Source: Burkholderia pseudomultivorans (GTDB lineage: Bacteria > Pseudomonadota > Gammaproteobacteria > Burkholderiales > Burkholderiaceae). From it: a DNA stretch of 64,000 bases. Below are positions 52,949 through 61,588 of the stretch, piece after piece (within the stretch, counting starts at the first letter, position 1; each line of letters opens with the position of its first letter). The notes beneath the pieces are model-generated. The model searched no databases, was not told the DNA's origin, and saw only the letters and a program-made list of their open reading frames with translations. A program made the translations under genes and the position numbers. The stretch is taken from NCBI RefSeq assembly GCF_001718415.1, contig NZ_CP013377.1:1178001-1242000 (forward strand). The letters are read 5' to 3'.

Positions 52949-53515
52949 GCGAAAGTCTCCTTTTCACGCGCGACGAGGCAGCGTGGCATGGTTGAGCGGT
53001 CAGGGGGTGCGGAAAATTATACGGTCGATCGCGCGGCGATGACGATGGAAAGCGGGAAAAGATGCGATATTTCGCGGATTTCGGGCGTTTTTACTGTCGT
53101 GCGGATGAGGCGGGCGGCGCAATGCGGGCCAACGCCCGCGCGATGCGGAGGAGTGCGACGCGATCGCGGGGCGATCGCGCGGCCGGCTTCAGCGCGGCCA
53201 GTTCCGCCGCGACACGACCGCGAAGCTGATCGCGATCGAACCGGTGACGGGGCGTGGCGGCGCGTCGTTCATAGCGTCGATCGCGTCGCCGAAGCGGAAG
53301 CGGTGGCGGCCGTCGACACGCCCTGCGCGTTCGGTGCGGCGTTTTGGCGCAGGCGTATCGGTCGCCGCGACGGCGGCGCACGATGTCTCGGTCGGGCATT
53401 CACATACGGGATCCAGCGACATGGCGGGCGGTTCCGGAAAGGGCATGCCCGTATTGAACGTCATGCAATTCAATCAGTAAAATGAATATTTCGGTCGTTT
53501 CGATTCCCTTCGAGA
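52949..53515. other. largely gene-free region before LysR, with one doubtful ORF
   Basis: 567 bp between the endopeptidase gene and the LysR start. It contains the promoter regions of both genes and, on the minus strand, one doubtful small frame (53189-53464). Nothing else is convincing. Confidence 0.4.
53189..53464 (-). CDS. doubtful small hypothetical protein
   Basis: A 91-codon frame (MTFNTGMPFPEPPAMSLDPV, three Cys in the first third) with about 80% G/C at third codon positions, slightly below the neighbours. No signal, domain or ribosome site is clear. It starts 51 bp from the divergent LysR gene, the place where a LysR target would be expected, which is the only reason it is listed. 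Confidence 0.25.
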   Translation of the reverse strand: MTFNTGMPFPEPPAMSLDPVCECPTETSCAAVAATDTPAPKRRTERAGRVDGRHRFRFGDAIDAMNDAPPRPVTGSIAISFAVVSRRNWPR

Positions 53516-54403
53516 ATGGAACTGAAGCTGCTGAGAACGTTTCTGACCGTCACCGAGCTGTGCCATTTCAGCCGGGCGGCCGATGCGCTGCACATGAGCC
53601 AGCCGGCGCTGAGCAAGCAGATCGGCGCACTCGAAGCGAGCCTCGGCGGCAAGCTGTTCGAGCGCGGGCGGCATGGCGCGGAACTGACGCCGTTCGGCGA
53701 GCGCTTCCTGCCCGATGCGCAGGCGCTGGTGCGCGACGCGGACGAGATCCTGGCGCGCGCACGCGAAGCGACCAGCGGCCAGCGCGGGCATCTGCGGCTC
53801 GGCATCTGCCTGTCGGTGCTGACGCTGGTGCCGCGGCTCGTCGCGGAGTTTCGCCGGCTGAATCCGGGCATCGCGGTCACGCTGAGCGACCTGTCGTCCG
53901 CCGAGCAGACGCGCCGGCTGCGCGCGGGCAAGCTCGAGGCCGGTTTCCTGCGCCTGCCGTCCGACGACGGGCTGTCGTCGTTCAAGGTGATCGACGAAGG
54001 GCTGGCGCTGGCGGTGCCGCCGCATCTGGGCCTCACGCGCGTGCCGGCCGATCTCGATACGCTCAACGCGCTCGGCTTCATCGCACTGCAGCGCGCACGC
54101 GGCCCGGGCCTTGCCGCGCAGATCGACCGCTGGTGCGTCGAGCGCCGGTTCGTGCCGCACGTGACGCAGCAGGCCGAGGATGTGCAGTCGGTGCTGACCT
54201 CGGTCGCGGCCGGCGTCGGCGTCGCATTCATCCCGTCGCGTGCGCAATACCTGCTGCGCGATGCGACGGTGCTGCCGCTCGGCGGCAAGGAGGCGAAATG
54301 GCGCGTGGGGCTCGCGTGGCTGTCCGGCCGCGACGATCCGGTCACGACGCGTTTCGTGACGTTCATGCGCGCCGCGCTGAAAGCGCCAGGCAGGCGCGCG
54401 TGA
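53516..54403 (+). CDS. LysR-family transcriptional regulator
   Basis: 295 residues beginning MELKLLRTFLTVTELCHFSR, with the helix-turn-helix LHMSQPALSKQIGALEASLG and RHGAELTPFGERFLPDA. The effector domain (GHLRLGICLSVLTLVPRLVA) places it near the BenM/CatM/CynR group. The divergent side has no convincing target gene, and a small winged-helix protein follows downstream. Confidence 0.92.
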   Translation: MELKLLRTFLTVTELCHFSRAADALHMSQPALSKQIGALEASLGGKLFERGRHGAELTPFGERFLPDAQALVRDADEILARAREATSGQRGHLRLGICLSVLTLVPRLVAEFRRLNPGIAVTLSDLSSAEQTRRLRAGKLEAGFLRLPSDDGLSSFKVIDEGLALAVPPHLGLTRVPADLDTLNALGFIALQRARGPGLAAQIDRWCVERRFVPHVTQQAEDVQSVLTSVAAGVGVAFIPSRAQYLLRDATVLPLGGKEAKWRVGLAWLSGRDDPVTTRFVTFMRAALKAPGRRA

Positions 54404-54487
54404 ACGACGCGGTATAGTGTCCGCGACCGGCGCACGGTGCGCGGTCGCATGCCGGACGATGTCCCGGTCCTGCCGAAACCCGAAGCC

Positions 54488-54775
54488 ATGACGACTCCCG
54501 AATCCGACCAATCCCCGCTCGACCCCGCGCTCGTCGCGACGCTCGCGACCCTGAACGACGCCGCGAGCGATCCGGCCGGCAAGCCGTGGTCGCTGCCGAA
54601 GATCGCGAAGCGCGCGCAGCTGCCGATGAGCACGCTGCGCCGCGTGCTGACGCAGCTCGACGCGGCCGGCCTCACCGCGACGACATTGAACGAGGACGGC
54701 ACCGGCAGCGCCGCGCTGACCGACGAAGGGTGCGCGGTGTGCGCGCAATTGTTCGGCGCGAACGACGCCCGCTGA
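54488..54775 (+). CDS. small winged-helix protein
   Basis: 95 residues. An N-terminal acidic leader is followed by a winged helix-turn-helix (KIAKRAQLPMSTLRRVLTQL, then DAAGLTATTLNEDGTGSAAL) resembling the DNA-binding part of IclR/MarR-type regulators, with no ligand domain. It could regulate locally or be a stand-alone DNA-binding protein. ATG 54488 was chosen on length and composition; ATG 54437 and 54452 in frame are possible. It lies 84 bp after the LysR gene. Confidence 0.75.
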   Translation: MTTPESDQSPLDPALVATLATLNDAASDPAGKPWSLPKIAKRAQLPMSTLRRVLTQLDAAGLTATTLNEDGTGSAALTDEGCAVCAQLFGANDAR

Positions 54776-54802
54776 AGGAAACGGGCCGCCGAGGCGACCC
54801 GT
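54776..54802 (-). terminator. candidate terminator of mgtA
   Basis: An imperfect stem (ACGGG/CCCGT plus CGCC/GGCG with one mismatch, 54781-54802) is followed on the minus strand by TTTCCTTC. It lies 65 bp after the mgtA stop and between convergent genes. Confidence 0.4.
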
Positions 54803-54867
54803 CGATGCTTCGATGCGCGATGCCGGCGCGTCACTGTTGCGCGGTGACGGCCGTCATCGCCAGAGGC

Positions 54868-57630
54868 TCAGAACCACTGCCGGTAGCGGCGCACGTAGAT
54901 CGTCTTGACGATCTGCGCGAGCAGGATGTAGCCGACCATCGTCGCGCCGAGCCACAGCCAGTAGCTGCCCGGCAGGTGCATGAAGCCGAGCGCGTCCGCG
55001 AACGGCGAGAACGGCAGCCAGCAGCCGATCGCGATCGCCGTGAACGTCGACAGCAGCACCGGCAGCGACGCCGTGCTCTGCAGGAACGGGATCTTCTGCG
55101 TGCGCAGCAGGTGCACGACGAGCGTCTGCGACACGAGGCTCTCGATGAACCAGCCCGAATTCATCACGATCTGGCCGCCCGAGCCGCCGTGCAGGTGATA
55201 CAGCGCGCCCGCGCCGAACGCCGACCACATCAGCAGGTACGTCGTGATGTCGAAGACCGACGACGTCGGCCCGACCCACAGCATGAAGCGGCCGATGTTG
55301 CCGGCTTCCCACTTGCGCGGCTGCTTCAGGAACTCGGGGTCCATCCGGTCCCACGGCAGCAGCATCTGCGACGTGTCGTAGATCAGGTTCAAGACCAGCA
55401 GCTGCGTCGCGAGCATCGGCTCCCACGGCAGGAACGCGCTGGCGACCAGCACCGAGAACACGTTGCCGAAGTTCGAGCTCGCGGTCATGTTCAGGTACTT
55501 GAGGATGTTGCCGAACGTCTCGCGGCCCTTGATCACGCCTTCCTCGAGCACCATCAGGCTCTTTTCGAGCAGGATGATGTCGGCGGTTTCCTTGGCGATG
55601 TCGGCGCCGCTGTCGACCGAGATGCCGACGTCGGCGTCGCGCAGCGCGGGCGCGTCGTTGATGCCGTCGCCGAGGAAGCCGACCGTGTGGCCGTTCGCCT
55701 GCAGCGCCTTGACGATGCGCGCCTTCTGCAGCGGCGTGAGCTTCGCGAACACGGTCGTGCGCTCGACGACCCGCGCGAGCGTTGCGTCGTCGAGCGCCTC
55801 GATTTCCGTGCCGAGCATCGGCTTGCCCGGTTCGAGGCCGACCTGGCGGCAGACCTTGATCGTGACGGTCGGGTTGTCGCCCGTCAGCACCTTCACCGCG
55901 ACACCGTTCTCGCGCAGCGCGGCGAGCGCCGGCGCGGCCGATTCCTTCGGCGGATCGAGGAAGGTCAGGAAGCCGCGCACGACGAGGTCGCGCTCGTCGG
56001 CGGTGCGGTACTGCTCGCGTTCGTCGCCGCGCGCGATCGTGCGCGTCGCGAGCACGAGCACGCGGAAGCCGTCCTCGTTGTACGCGTTCGCCTGTTCGAG
56101 CAGCCGTTTGCGCGCGACGAAGTCGAGCGGGCGCACGCCGTCCTCGTCCTGCACGTGCGTGGACACCGCCAGCATTTCCTCGACCGCGCCCTTGCAGATC
56201 AGCAGGTGCGCGCCGCGCGCATCCTCGACGACGACCGACAGGCGGCGCCGCACGAAGTCGAACGGCAGTTCGTCGATCTTTCGGTAGCCGTGCGGCTTCG
56301 CGCGCTCGCCGATCTCGTCGGCGCGCGCGACGATCGCGATGTCGATCAGGTTCTTCTGGCCGCTCTGGTGGAAGCTGTTCAGCCAGCCGAGGCGCATGAT
56401 CTCCTCGTTCCGGTGGCCGGACAGGTCGAGATGGTGTTCGAGGATGATCCGGTCCTGCGTCAGCGTGCCGGTCTTGTCGGTGCACAGCACGTCCATCGCG
56501 CCGAAGTTCTGCACCGAGTTCAGCCGCTTGACGACGACCTTGCGGCGCGCCATCGCGACCGCGCCGCGCGCGAGGTTCGCGCTGACGATCATCGGCAGCA
56601 TCTCGGGCGTGAGGCCGACGGCCACCGCGAGCGCGAACGTGAGCGCACTCAGCCAGTCGCCCTTGGTCAGCCCGTTGATCAGGAACACGACCGGCACCAT
56701 CACGAACATGAACCGGATCAGCAGCCAGCTCACGCTCGACACGCCGCGATCGAAACTCGTCTCGATGCGCTTGTGGCTCACGACGTTGCGCGCGAGCGAG
56801 CCGAAGTAGGTGTCCTCGCCCGTCGCGACGACGACGGCCGTCGCGGTGCCGCTGACGACGTTGGTGCCCATGAAGCACACGTTCTCGAGATCGAGCAGCG
56901 AAGCCGATGCGTCGTTCGCCGCGCCGGCCGCGCGCGTGCTCGCGGATTTGCCGGCGACCGCGCCGAGCGTGTCGTACTTCTCGACGGGCAGCGCTTCGCC
57001 GGTCAGCACGGCCTGGCTGATGAACAGGTCGCGCGACGACAGCAGGCGCACGTCGGCGGGGATCATGTCGCCGGCCGACAGATGCACGATGTCGCCGGCC
57101 ACGACCTCGCGCATCGGCACCTCGCGGCGCGCCGGCTCGGCCGTGTCGGTCACCGCGCGCTGCACGGTGGCCGTGGTGCGGACCATCGCCTTCAGCTTCT
57201 CGGCCGCGCGCAGCGAGCGGAATTCCTGCACGAAGCGCAGCAGTGCGCTGATCGTGACCATCGTCAGCAGGATCGTCATGCCGACGTAGTCGCGATCGTC
57301 GGGCGCTGCAAAGTAGACGTCGGTGCAGAAGCTGATCGCGGCCAGCACCAGCAGCACGTAGACGAACGGGTTGTGGAACGACATCAGCAGCTGGCGCGAC
57401 CAGTGCGGCGGCTTGTCGTGTGCGATCTCGTTCGGGCCGTCGCGCAGCAGGCGGTCGGCGGCCTGCTCGCAGGTGAGGCCGCGCGTGCTGGTGTGCAGCG
57501 ATTTCAGCGTGTCGTCGAGCGGGCGGGCGGCTTCCTGGGCGGCGCGCATCAGGCGCGGTTCGTGCTGCTGCCCGGCGCCGGTCTTGATGAAGCCGCGCTG
57601 TTTCTTGTGCGAAGTATTTCGTTGTGTCAT
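54868..57630 (-). CDS. mgtA: magnesium-translocating P-type ATPase (MgtA/MgtB)
   Basis: 920 residues. P3B-type ATPase with the phosphorylation motif CTDKTGTLT, the actuator motif LTGEALPVEK, the hinge GDGINDAPALRDADVGISV and ten membrane helices, the last six at the C-terminus. The membrane-site sequence NFGNVFSVLVASAFLPWEPM is characteristic of MgtA. It imports Mg2+ when external Mg is scarce. ATG 57630 has AGGAG upstream. A 52-codon leader ORF (57677-57835) and hairpins at 58012-58061 precede it, implying control after transcription start, as in Salmonella mgtA. Confidence 0.95.
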   Translation of the reverse strand: MTQRNTSHKKQRGFIKTGAGQQHEPRLMRAAQEAARPLDDTLKSLHTSTRGLTCEQAADRLLRDGPNEIAHDKPPHWSRQLLMSFHNPFVYVLLVLAAISFCTDVYFAAPDDRDYVGMTILLTMVTISALLRFVQEFRSLRAAEKLKAMVRTTATVQRAVTDTAEPARREVPMREVVAGDIVHLSAGDMIPADVRLLSSRDLFISQAVLTGEALPVEKYDTLGAVAGKSASTRAAGAANDASASLLDLENVCFMGTNVVSGTATAVVVATGEDTYFGSLARNVVSHKRIETSFDRGVSSVSWLLIRFMFVMVPVVFLINGLTKGDWLSALTFALAVAVGLTPEMLPMIVSANLARGAVAMARRKVVVKRLNSVQNFGAMDVLCTDKTGTLTQDRIILEHHLDLSGHRNEEIMRLGWLNSFHQSGQKNLIDIAIVARADEIGERAKPHGYRKIDELPFDFVRRRLSVVVEDARGAHLLICKGAVEEMLAVSTHVQDEDGVRPLDFVARKRLLEQANAYNEDGFRVLVLATRTIARGDEREQYRTADERDLVVRGFLTFLDPPKESAAPALAALRENGVAVKVLTGDNPTVTIKVCRQVGLEPGKPMLGTEIEALDDATLARVVERTTVFAKLTPLQKARIVKALQANGHTVGFLGDGINDAPALRDADVGISVDSGADIAKETADIILLEKSLMVLEEGVIKGRETFGNILKYLNMTASSNFGNVFSVLVASAFLPWEPMLATQLLVLNLIYDTSQMLLPWDRMDPEFLKQPRKWEAGNIGRFMLWVGPTSSVFDITTYLLMWSAFGAGALYHLHGGSGGQIVMNSGWFIESLVSQTLVVHLLRTQKIPFLQSTASLPVLLSTFTAIAIGCWLPFSPFADALGFMHLPGSYWLWLGATMVGYILLAQIVKTIYVRRYRQWF

Positions 57631-57676
57631 GGGTCGCTCCTGGCGCGCGAGTCGGCGGGCGGGAGCGGCCGCGACG

Positions 57677-57835
57677 CTATCGACGCATGCGCGCATCCCG
57701 CCGCGTCGCGTCGCGCGCGATCGGCTGTGGATCGGTGAAGTTGGGCGGGCTCGCCGGCGCGCGCCGTGCGGTCGGGCGATCGATGCGCAGCGTCGCACCG
57801 GCGAGCGGTAATCGACTACTGTCGTCTGGGTTCAT
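57677..57835 (-). CDS. putative mgtA leader peptide (MgtL-like)
   Basis: A 52-residue frame starting MNPDDSSRLPLAGATLRIDR, Pro- and Arg-rich, with a perfect AGGAG ribosome site 5 nt before the ATG and ending 46 bp before mgtA. The start resembles Salmonella/E. coli MgtL ([17 protein letters not shown]), a leader whose proline codons couple Mg2+ or proline shortage to mgtA transcription. The first codons include AGT AGT CGA TTA, rare in this GC-rich genome. The similarity is by eye and the length differs (52 versus 17), so the assignment is an inference. Confidence 0.6.
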   Translation of the reverse strand: MNPDDSSRLPLAGATLRIDRPTARRAPASPPNFTDPQPIARDATRRDARMRR

Positions 57836-58302
57836 CGGTACTCCTGTCGGTTGCGGGTCGACGGCGCGGGCAGACGGCGCGCGCAACGCGGCGCGCGGCC
57901 GGACGGCACGCGAACGGAACATGCACGCAGCCAGCGCTGCGCGCAGCACGAACGCACGCGCACGAAGGCCATCGCGTGTCGTTCGGCAATATCGAAAATT
58001 CGGCGGGAATCCGGCCTGTTCAGGCCGAAAGGACGCCGCATCCTGCTTCCCGGGATGCGGCAGAAGACGAGGCTCTGCGCGTTTTCCTCAGGCAGCAGTC
58101 AAGTTGGTCGAGCACCAACTACAACTCGCATCGGTGTTCACAGAACACTCCAGATAATCAGACGGGGGCGATGGTAAGGGCTCGTCGTGCGAAGCGTCAA
58201 GCCTTTTGTCGGTGCGGCTTCGCTTGATGCGCCCGGCGTGGTGCCGAGCCGCCGCGCGCACGCCGGTCGACGTACGCGCGGCAGTACTTACTGCGCTTCG
58301 CG
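57836..58302. other. structured leader region upstream of mgtA and tail of the protease gene
   Basis: 467 bp without a credible protein gene. On the minus strand it holds the likely mgtA promoter and leader, including two hairpins (58012-58027: 7-bp stem; 58035-58061: 9-bp stem with 9-nt loop). Both could also serve termination of the protease transcript, which comes from the same direction about 240 bp earlier. Confidence 0.5.
58012..58061 (-). other. two consecutive hairpins in the mgtA leader
   Basis: In minus-strand order, GCCGCATCC pairs perfectly with GGATGCGGC (58061-58053 and 58043-58035), then CGGCCTG with CAGGCCG (58027-58021 and 58018-58012, 2-nt loop). They precede the leader ORF by about 180 nt. 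I compared the region with the M-box Mg riboswitch as I know it and saw no match. Confidence 0.5.
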
Positions 58303-59949
58303 TTACTGCGACGCCGACGCGACCGCCGAACCGGCGTCGAGGATGCCCGAGCCTGCCGGCAGTGCGGTGCATGCGGTGCCGGCCGCCAGTTTCGCCGCGC
58401 GCGTGCCGCCTTGCAGCTTCTGCTGGATTTGCGCAGGCGTGAGGTTGCCGTTCATCGCGAGCATCAGCGCGACGACACCCGACACCTGCGGCGTCGCGAA
58501 GCTCGTGCCGTTGTCGGTGTCGTAGGTGTCGGCGCCGGGCGTCGTCGTGCCCGCGTTCGACGTCGACAGGATGTTGACGCCCGGCGCGCTGAGCGACACG
58601 TCGGTGCCGAAGTTGCTGAACGATGCGCGCCGGCCGGTCGCGTCGGTGGCGCCGACGCTGATCACGCCGCGGCAGTTCGCGGGCTGGTCCTGTCCGGTCG
58701 ACAGGCCGTCGTTGCCGGCCGCGACGACCACGGTCACGCCCTTCGCGGTTACGTCGTCGATCGCCTGCTGGAACGTCGTGCTGCATGCGCCGACGCCGCC
58801 GAGACTCAGGTTGATGACCTTCGCGGGCGTCGGATTGTTCGGCACGCCGTTCACGGGAATGCCGGCCGCCCAGCGCATCGCGTCGGCGATGTCGCTGGTG
58901 GTGCCGCCGCACTTGCCGAGCACGCGCACCGGCAGGATCCGGCCGAGCCACGACACGCCGGCGATGCCGGTGCCGTTGTTGGCGTTGGCGCCGACCACGC
59001 CCATCACGCGCGTGCCGTGCCAGGTGCTGGCATTCGGCTCGGCCGCGCAGTGATAGAACGGTCCGCTCGGATTGTCGATTTCCTGCTGCGTGACCCAGTC
59101 GCCCGGGTCGGTCGCGTCGGGGCCGCGCGTCAGGCTGTTGTTGCTGGTACTCGCGCTGGAGATGAAGCTGTAGCCCGGCAGCAGGTTGGCCCTGAGGTCG
59201 GCGTGCGGGCGATAGCCGGTGTCGAGCACGGCCGTGACGACGGCCGGCGAACCCTTGGTGAGGTTCCATGCGGGCGGCATGTCGATGCCGGCGGTCGGGT
59301 CGAACAGATACCACTGCTGGCTGTAGTCGGGATCGCTCGGCGTGTCGCGCACCTTCATCGGATGATCCGGTTCCGCGTAGTCGACGTCGGCGTCGGCCGC
59401 GAATGCCTGCGCGAGCGCGGTCGCGTCGGTGGCCGCGATGCGCTGGCCGAGCGACAGCACGGCCGCGCCGTTCGAGACGGTGCGCTCGACCTGCACGTTC
59501 AGCGCCGCGGGCGCGACGCCGCTCGCGTATGCGCGCGCGGTCGCGGTCGGCGCGCTCCAGCGCGTCATCGAGCGCTGGATCACCGCGTCGAATCGCGATG
59601 CGGTGTCGACGGCCGCCATCGCGTGCGTGGCGGTCGACGTCTTCAGCCTGACGATCAGGTGATCGATCGGCGGTTCGGTCGGCGCGACGGTCTGCGCAGC
59701 CATCTGCACGGCCGCCTGCTGTGTCGCGCACGCATTGCTGCTCGACGAGGCGGGCGGTGTCGTCGGGGTCGTCGGCGCCGGCGACGGCGTCGGCGCGGGA
59801 GAGGCGTTGGACGAAGACGGGCTGCTGCCGTCGCCGCCTCCGCCGCCGCAGCCGGCGAGCGGCAGCAGGACGGCGGCGGACAGCACGCCGGCGAGCATGT
59901 GCGCATGGCGGGCGCGGGCCGAGGCGAAGTTGAAACGTTTGGCGCTCAT
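58303..59949 (-). CDS. subtilisin-like serine protease lipoprotein (S8)
   Basis: 548 residues. The signal peptide ends in LLPLAGC (Cys34), followed by a Gly/Ser/Pro linker, an I9-like prodomain region and the S8 catalytic domain. The triad is Asp243 (TAVLDTGYRP), His311 (STWHGTRVMG) and Ser483 (NGTSFATPQVSG). A C-terminal part with VALMLAMNGNLTPAQIQQKL completes it. As an outer-membrane or surface lipoprotein it may process surface or host proteins. ATG 59949 was chosen over ATG 60132 because the lipoprotein signal follows it. Confidence 0.92.
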   Translation of the reverse strand: MSAKRFNFASARARHAHMLAGVLSAAVLLPLAGCGGGGGDGSSPSSSNASPAPTPSPAPTTPTTPPASSSSNACATQQAAVQMAAQTVAPTEPPIDHLIVRLKTSTATHAMAAVDTASRFDAVIQRSMTRWSAPTATARAYASGVAPAALNVQVERTVSNGAAVLSLGQRIAATDATALAQAFAADADVDYAEPDHPMKVRDTPSDPDYSQQWYLFDPTAGIDMPPAWNLTKGSPAVVTAVLDTGYRPHADLRANLLPGYSFISSASTSNNSLTRGPDATDPGDWVTQQEIDNPSGPFYHCAAEPNASTWHGTRVMGVVGANANNGTGIAGVSWLGRILPVRVLGKCGGTTSDIADAMRWAAGIPVNGVPNNPTPAKVINLSLGGVGACSTTFQQAIDDVTAKGVTVVVAAGNDGLSTGQDQPANCRGVISVGATDATGRRASFSNFGTDVSLSAPGVNILSTSNAGTTTPGADTYDTDNGTSFATPQVSGVVALMLAMNGNLTPAQIQQKLQGGTRAAKLAAGTACTALPAGSGILDAGSAVASASQ

Positions 59950-60372
59950 GGTGGAGTTCAATCCTCGTAGATAGTCGTCGTGCCGGCGGAGGCGCGGGGC
60001 CGGCCGAGACCGGCCCCGGTCGTTTTTGTCTGACGGTAGCGGCGCGCTTGCTGCGACGCGCCATGCTGTGGGTAACGGCCGCCGCGACGCCTTCTTGAGG
60101 GGATCGACGGAGAAATAAACCGGGTCGCGCAAACGATTACGCCGCCGCGATGCAGCATGAACGCGCGTATGGAACGACTGGCACAGACGGGCGCCTGCGG
60201 GCGCATGCGGCCCGTCGGGCGAGACGCGCGGCGCGCAGGCGTTTTCGCGGTACGGAAAAGCGCGGCGCGCGGGCGAGGGGGGGGGGAAGGTTCCTTACGC
60301 TTTCCCTGATGCGACGCGAATTTTGTCGGGCGTAGGATCGCGATTCGATCAACGTTTCTTCAGGAGAAAAGC
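59950..60372. other. divergent intergenic region with a G10 tract
   Basis: 423 bp with no credible gene. It should carry promoters for the S8 protease and the Glu/Asp-binding protein genes. A run of ten G (60277-60286) lies 87 bp upstream of the binding-protein start, and TTCAGGAGAAAAGC is the ribosome site for 60373. Confidence 0.5.
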
Positions 60373-61269
60373 ATGGATCGCCGCATTCGTTGGCTGGCAG
60401 TCGCGCTGTCCTGCGCGCTGGCGGGCGCCGCGCACGCGCAGGCGCTCACCGGCACGCTGAAGAAGATCAAGGACACGGGCGTCGTGTCGCTGGGCATCCG
60501 CGAATCGTCGGTGCCGTTCTCGTATTCGGACAATCAGCAGAAGAACATCGGCTATTCGCGCGACATCGCGGCGCGCATCATCGAGCAGCTGAAGACCGAA
60601 CTGAACCTGCCGGGCCTCGCGGTGAAGGAGATTCCGATCACGTCGCAGAACCGGATCCCGCTGCTGCAGAACGGCACGATCGACTTCGAATGCGGATCGA
60701 CGACCAACACGCTCGAACGGCAGAAACAGGCGGCGTTCTCGAACAGCATCTTCCTCTATGGCATTCGTTTCAGCACACGCAAGGATTCGGGCGTGAAGGA
60801 CTTCGCGGATCTCGCGGGCAAGACCGTCGCGACGACGGCCGGCACGTCGGACGAGCGCCTGCTGCGCAAGCTGAACGAGGAGAAGGGAATGAACATGACG
60901 ATCATCAGCGCGAAGGACCATGCCGAAGCGTTCATGAACGTCACGACGGGACGCGCGGTCGCGTTCGTGATGGACGAGCCGCTGCTGTACGGCGAGATCG
61001 CGAAGGACCGCAATCCGGGCGCCTACACGGTGACGGGCACGCCGCTCGTGCACGAAAACTATGCATGCATGATGCGCAGGGACGATCCGGCGTTCAAGCA
61101 CGTCGTCGACGGCGTGATCGCGAAGATGCAGACCTCGGGCGACGCGGAGAAGCTGTACGACCGCTGGTTCATGCAGCCGATTCCGCCGAAGGGTGTGAGC
61201 CTCAACTATCCGCTGTCGCCGGAGATGAAGCAGCTGTTCAGGAATCCGACCGACCAGGCGCAGTACTGA
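60373..61269 (+). CDS. GltI-like glutamate/aspartate-type ABC binding protein
   Basis: 298 residues with a signal peptide (cleavage near AHA-Q, residue 22). Family 3 solute-binding protein, closest in style to GltI: GTLKKIKDTGVVSLGIRESS, PFSYSDNQQKNIGYSRDI, DFECGSTTNTLERQK and WFMQPIPPKGVSLNYPLS near the end. It should bind acidic amino acids in the periplasm. It is terminated by a strong hairpin at 61344-61373, so it is a separate unit from the transporter genes downstream, although it may use that permease/ATPase. Confidence 0.92.
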   Translation: MDRRIRWLAVALSCALAGAAHAQALTGTLKKIKDTGVVSLGIRESSVPFSYSDNQQKNIGYSRDIAARIIEQLKTELNLPGLAVKEIPITSQNRIPLLQNGTIDFECGSTTNTLERQKQAAFSNSIFLYGIRFSTRKDSGVKDFADLAGKTVATTAGTSDERLLRKLNEEKGMNMTIISAKDHAEAFMNVTTGRAVAFVMDEPLLYGEIAKDRNPGAYTVTGTPLVHENYACMMRRDDPAFKHVVDGVIAKMQTSGDAEKLYDRWFMQPIPPKGVSLNYPLSPEMKQLFRNPTDQAQY

Positions 61270-61343
61270 CGAAAACCGCCACTCGCCGTCTGTCCCTTCG
61301 CACTGGCCACATCGCGCCGTTGGACGGCGTACCCGCACCGCAT

Positions 61344-61373
61344 CGGCGATCCACCCGGATCGCCGTTTTTTTT
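61344..61373 (+). terminator. rho-independent terminator
   Basis: A 9-bp perfect stem (CGGCGATCC at 61344-61352 and its complement at 61357-61365, 4-nt loop) is followed by eight T (61366-61373). This is a textbook intrinsic terminator 75 bp after the binding-protein stop. The rest of 61270-61588 is gene-free. Confidence 0.92.
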
Positions 61374-61478
61374 GTTCCCCGAAAACCGCGTCCCGCATGC
61401 GATCGCGCCCAGCCCTTCACGTAAATTCCCGCGTAAACCCGGATTCAGATTTCAATTTGAACTGGTCAGAATCGGCCG

Positions 61479-61495
61479 AAATTGTTCAACAATTT
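61479..61495. promoter_or_regulatory. palindrome upstream of the second binding-protein operon
   Basis: AAATTGTT-C-AACAATTT (61479-61486 and 61488-61495) is an exact 8-bp inverted repeat, extending imperfectly to CCGAA/TTCGG outside. It lies about 94 bp upstream of ATG 61589 in AT-rich DNA. It could be an operator for the importer operon. Confidence 0.4.
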
Positions 61496-61588
61496 TCGGT
61501 CGAAAATCTCGCGAAGCCGCATGCAGCGGCGCGCGGGAGCCGTTGCGGGTTTTCCGCGCGAGTGCCGAAAAACCTCAGGAGCCACGCC

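Noticed and set aside
53091..53399. 102-codon Arg-rich frame before the LysR gene
   Set aside because: Arg-dominated composition typical of a shadow frame; no start context or domain.
54586..57738. 1050-codon plus-strand frame antisense to mgtA
   Set aside because: Composition is low-complexity (RRD, HR, EQ repeats) and has no recognisable domain; the opposite strand encodes a complete P-type ATPase.
57836..58061. M-box magnesium riboswitch upstream of mgtA
   Set aside because: The conserved M-box blocks are not present; only simple hairpins are seen.
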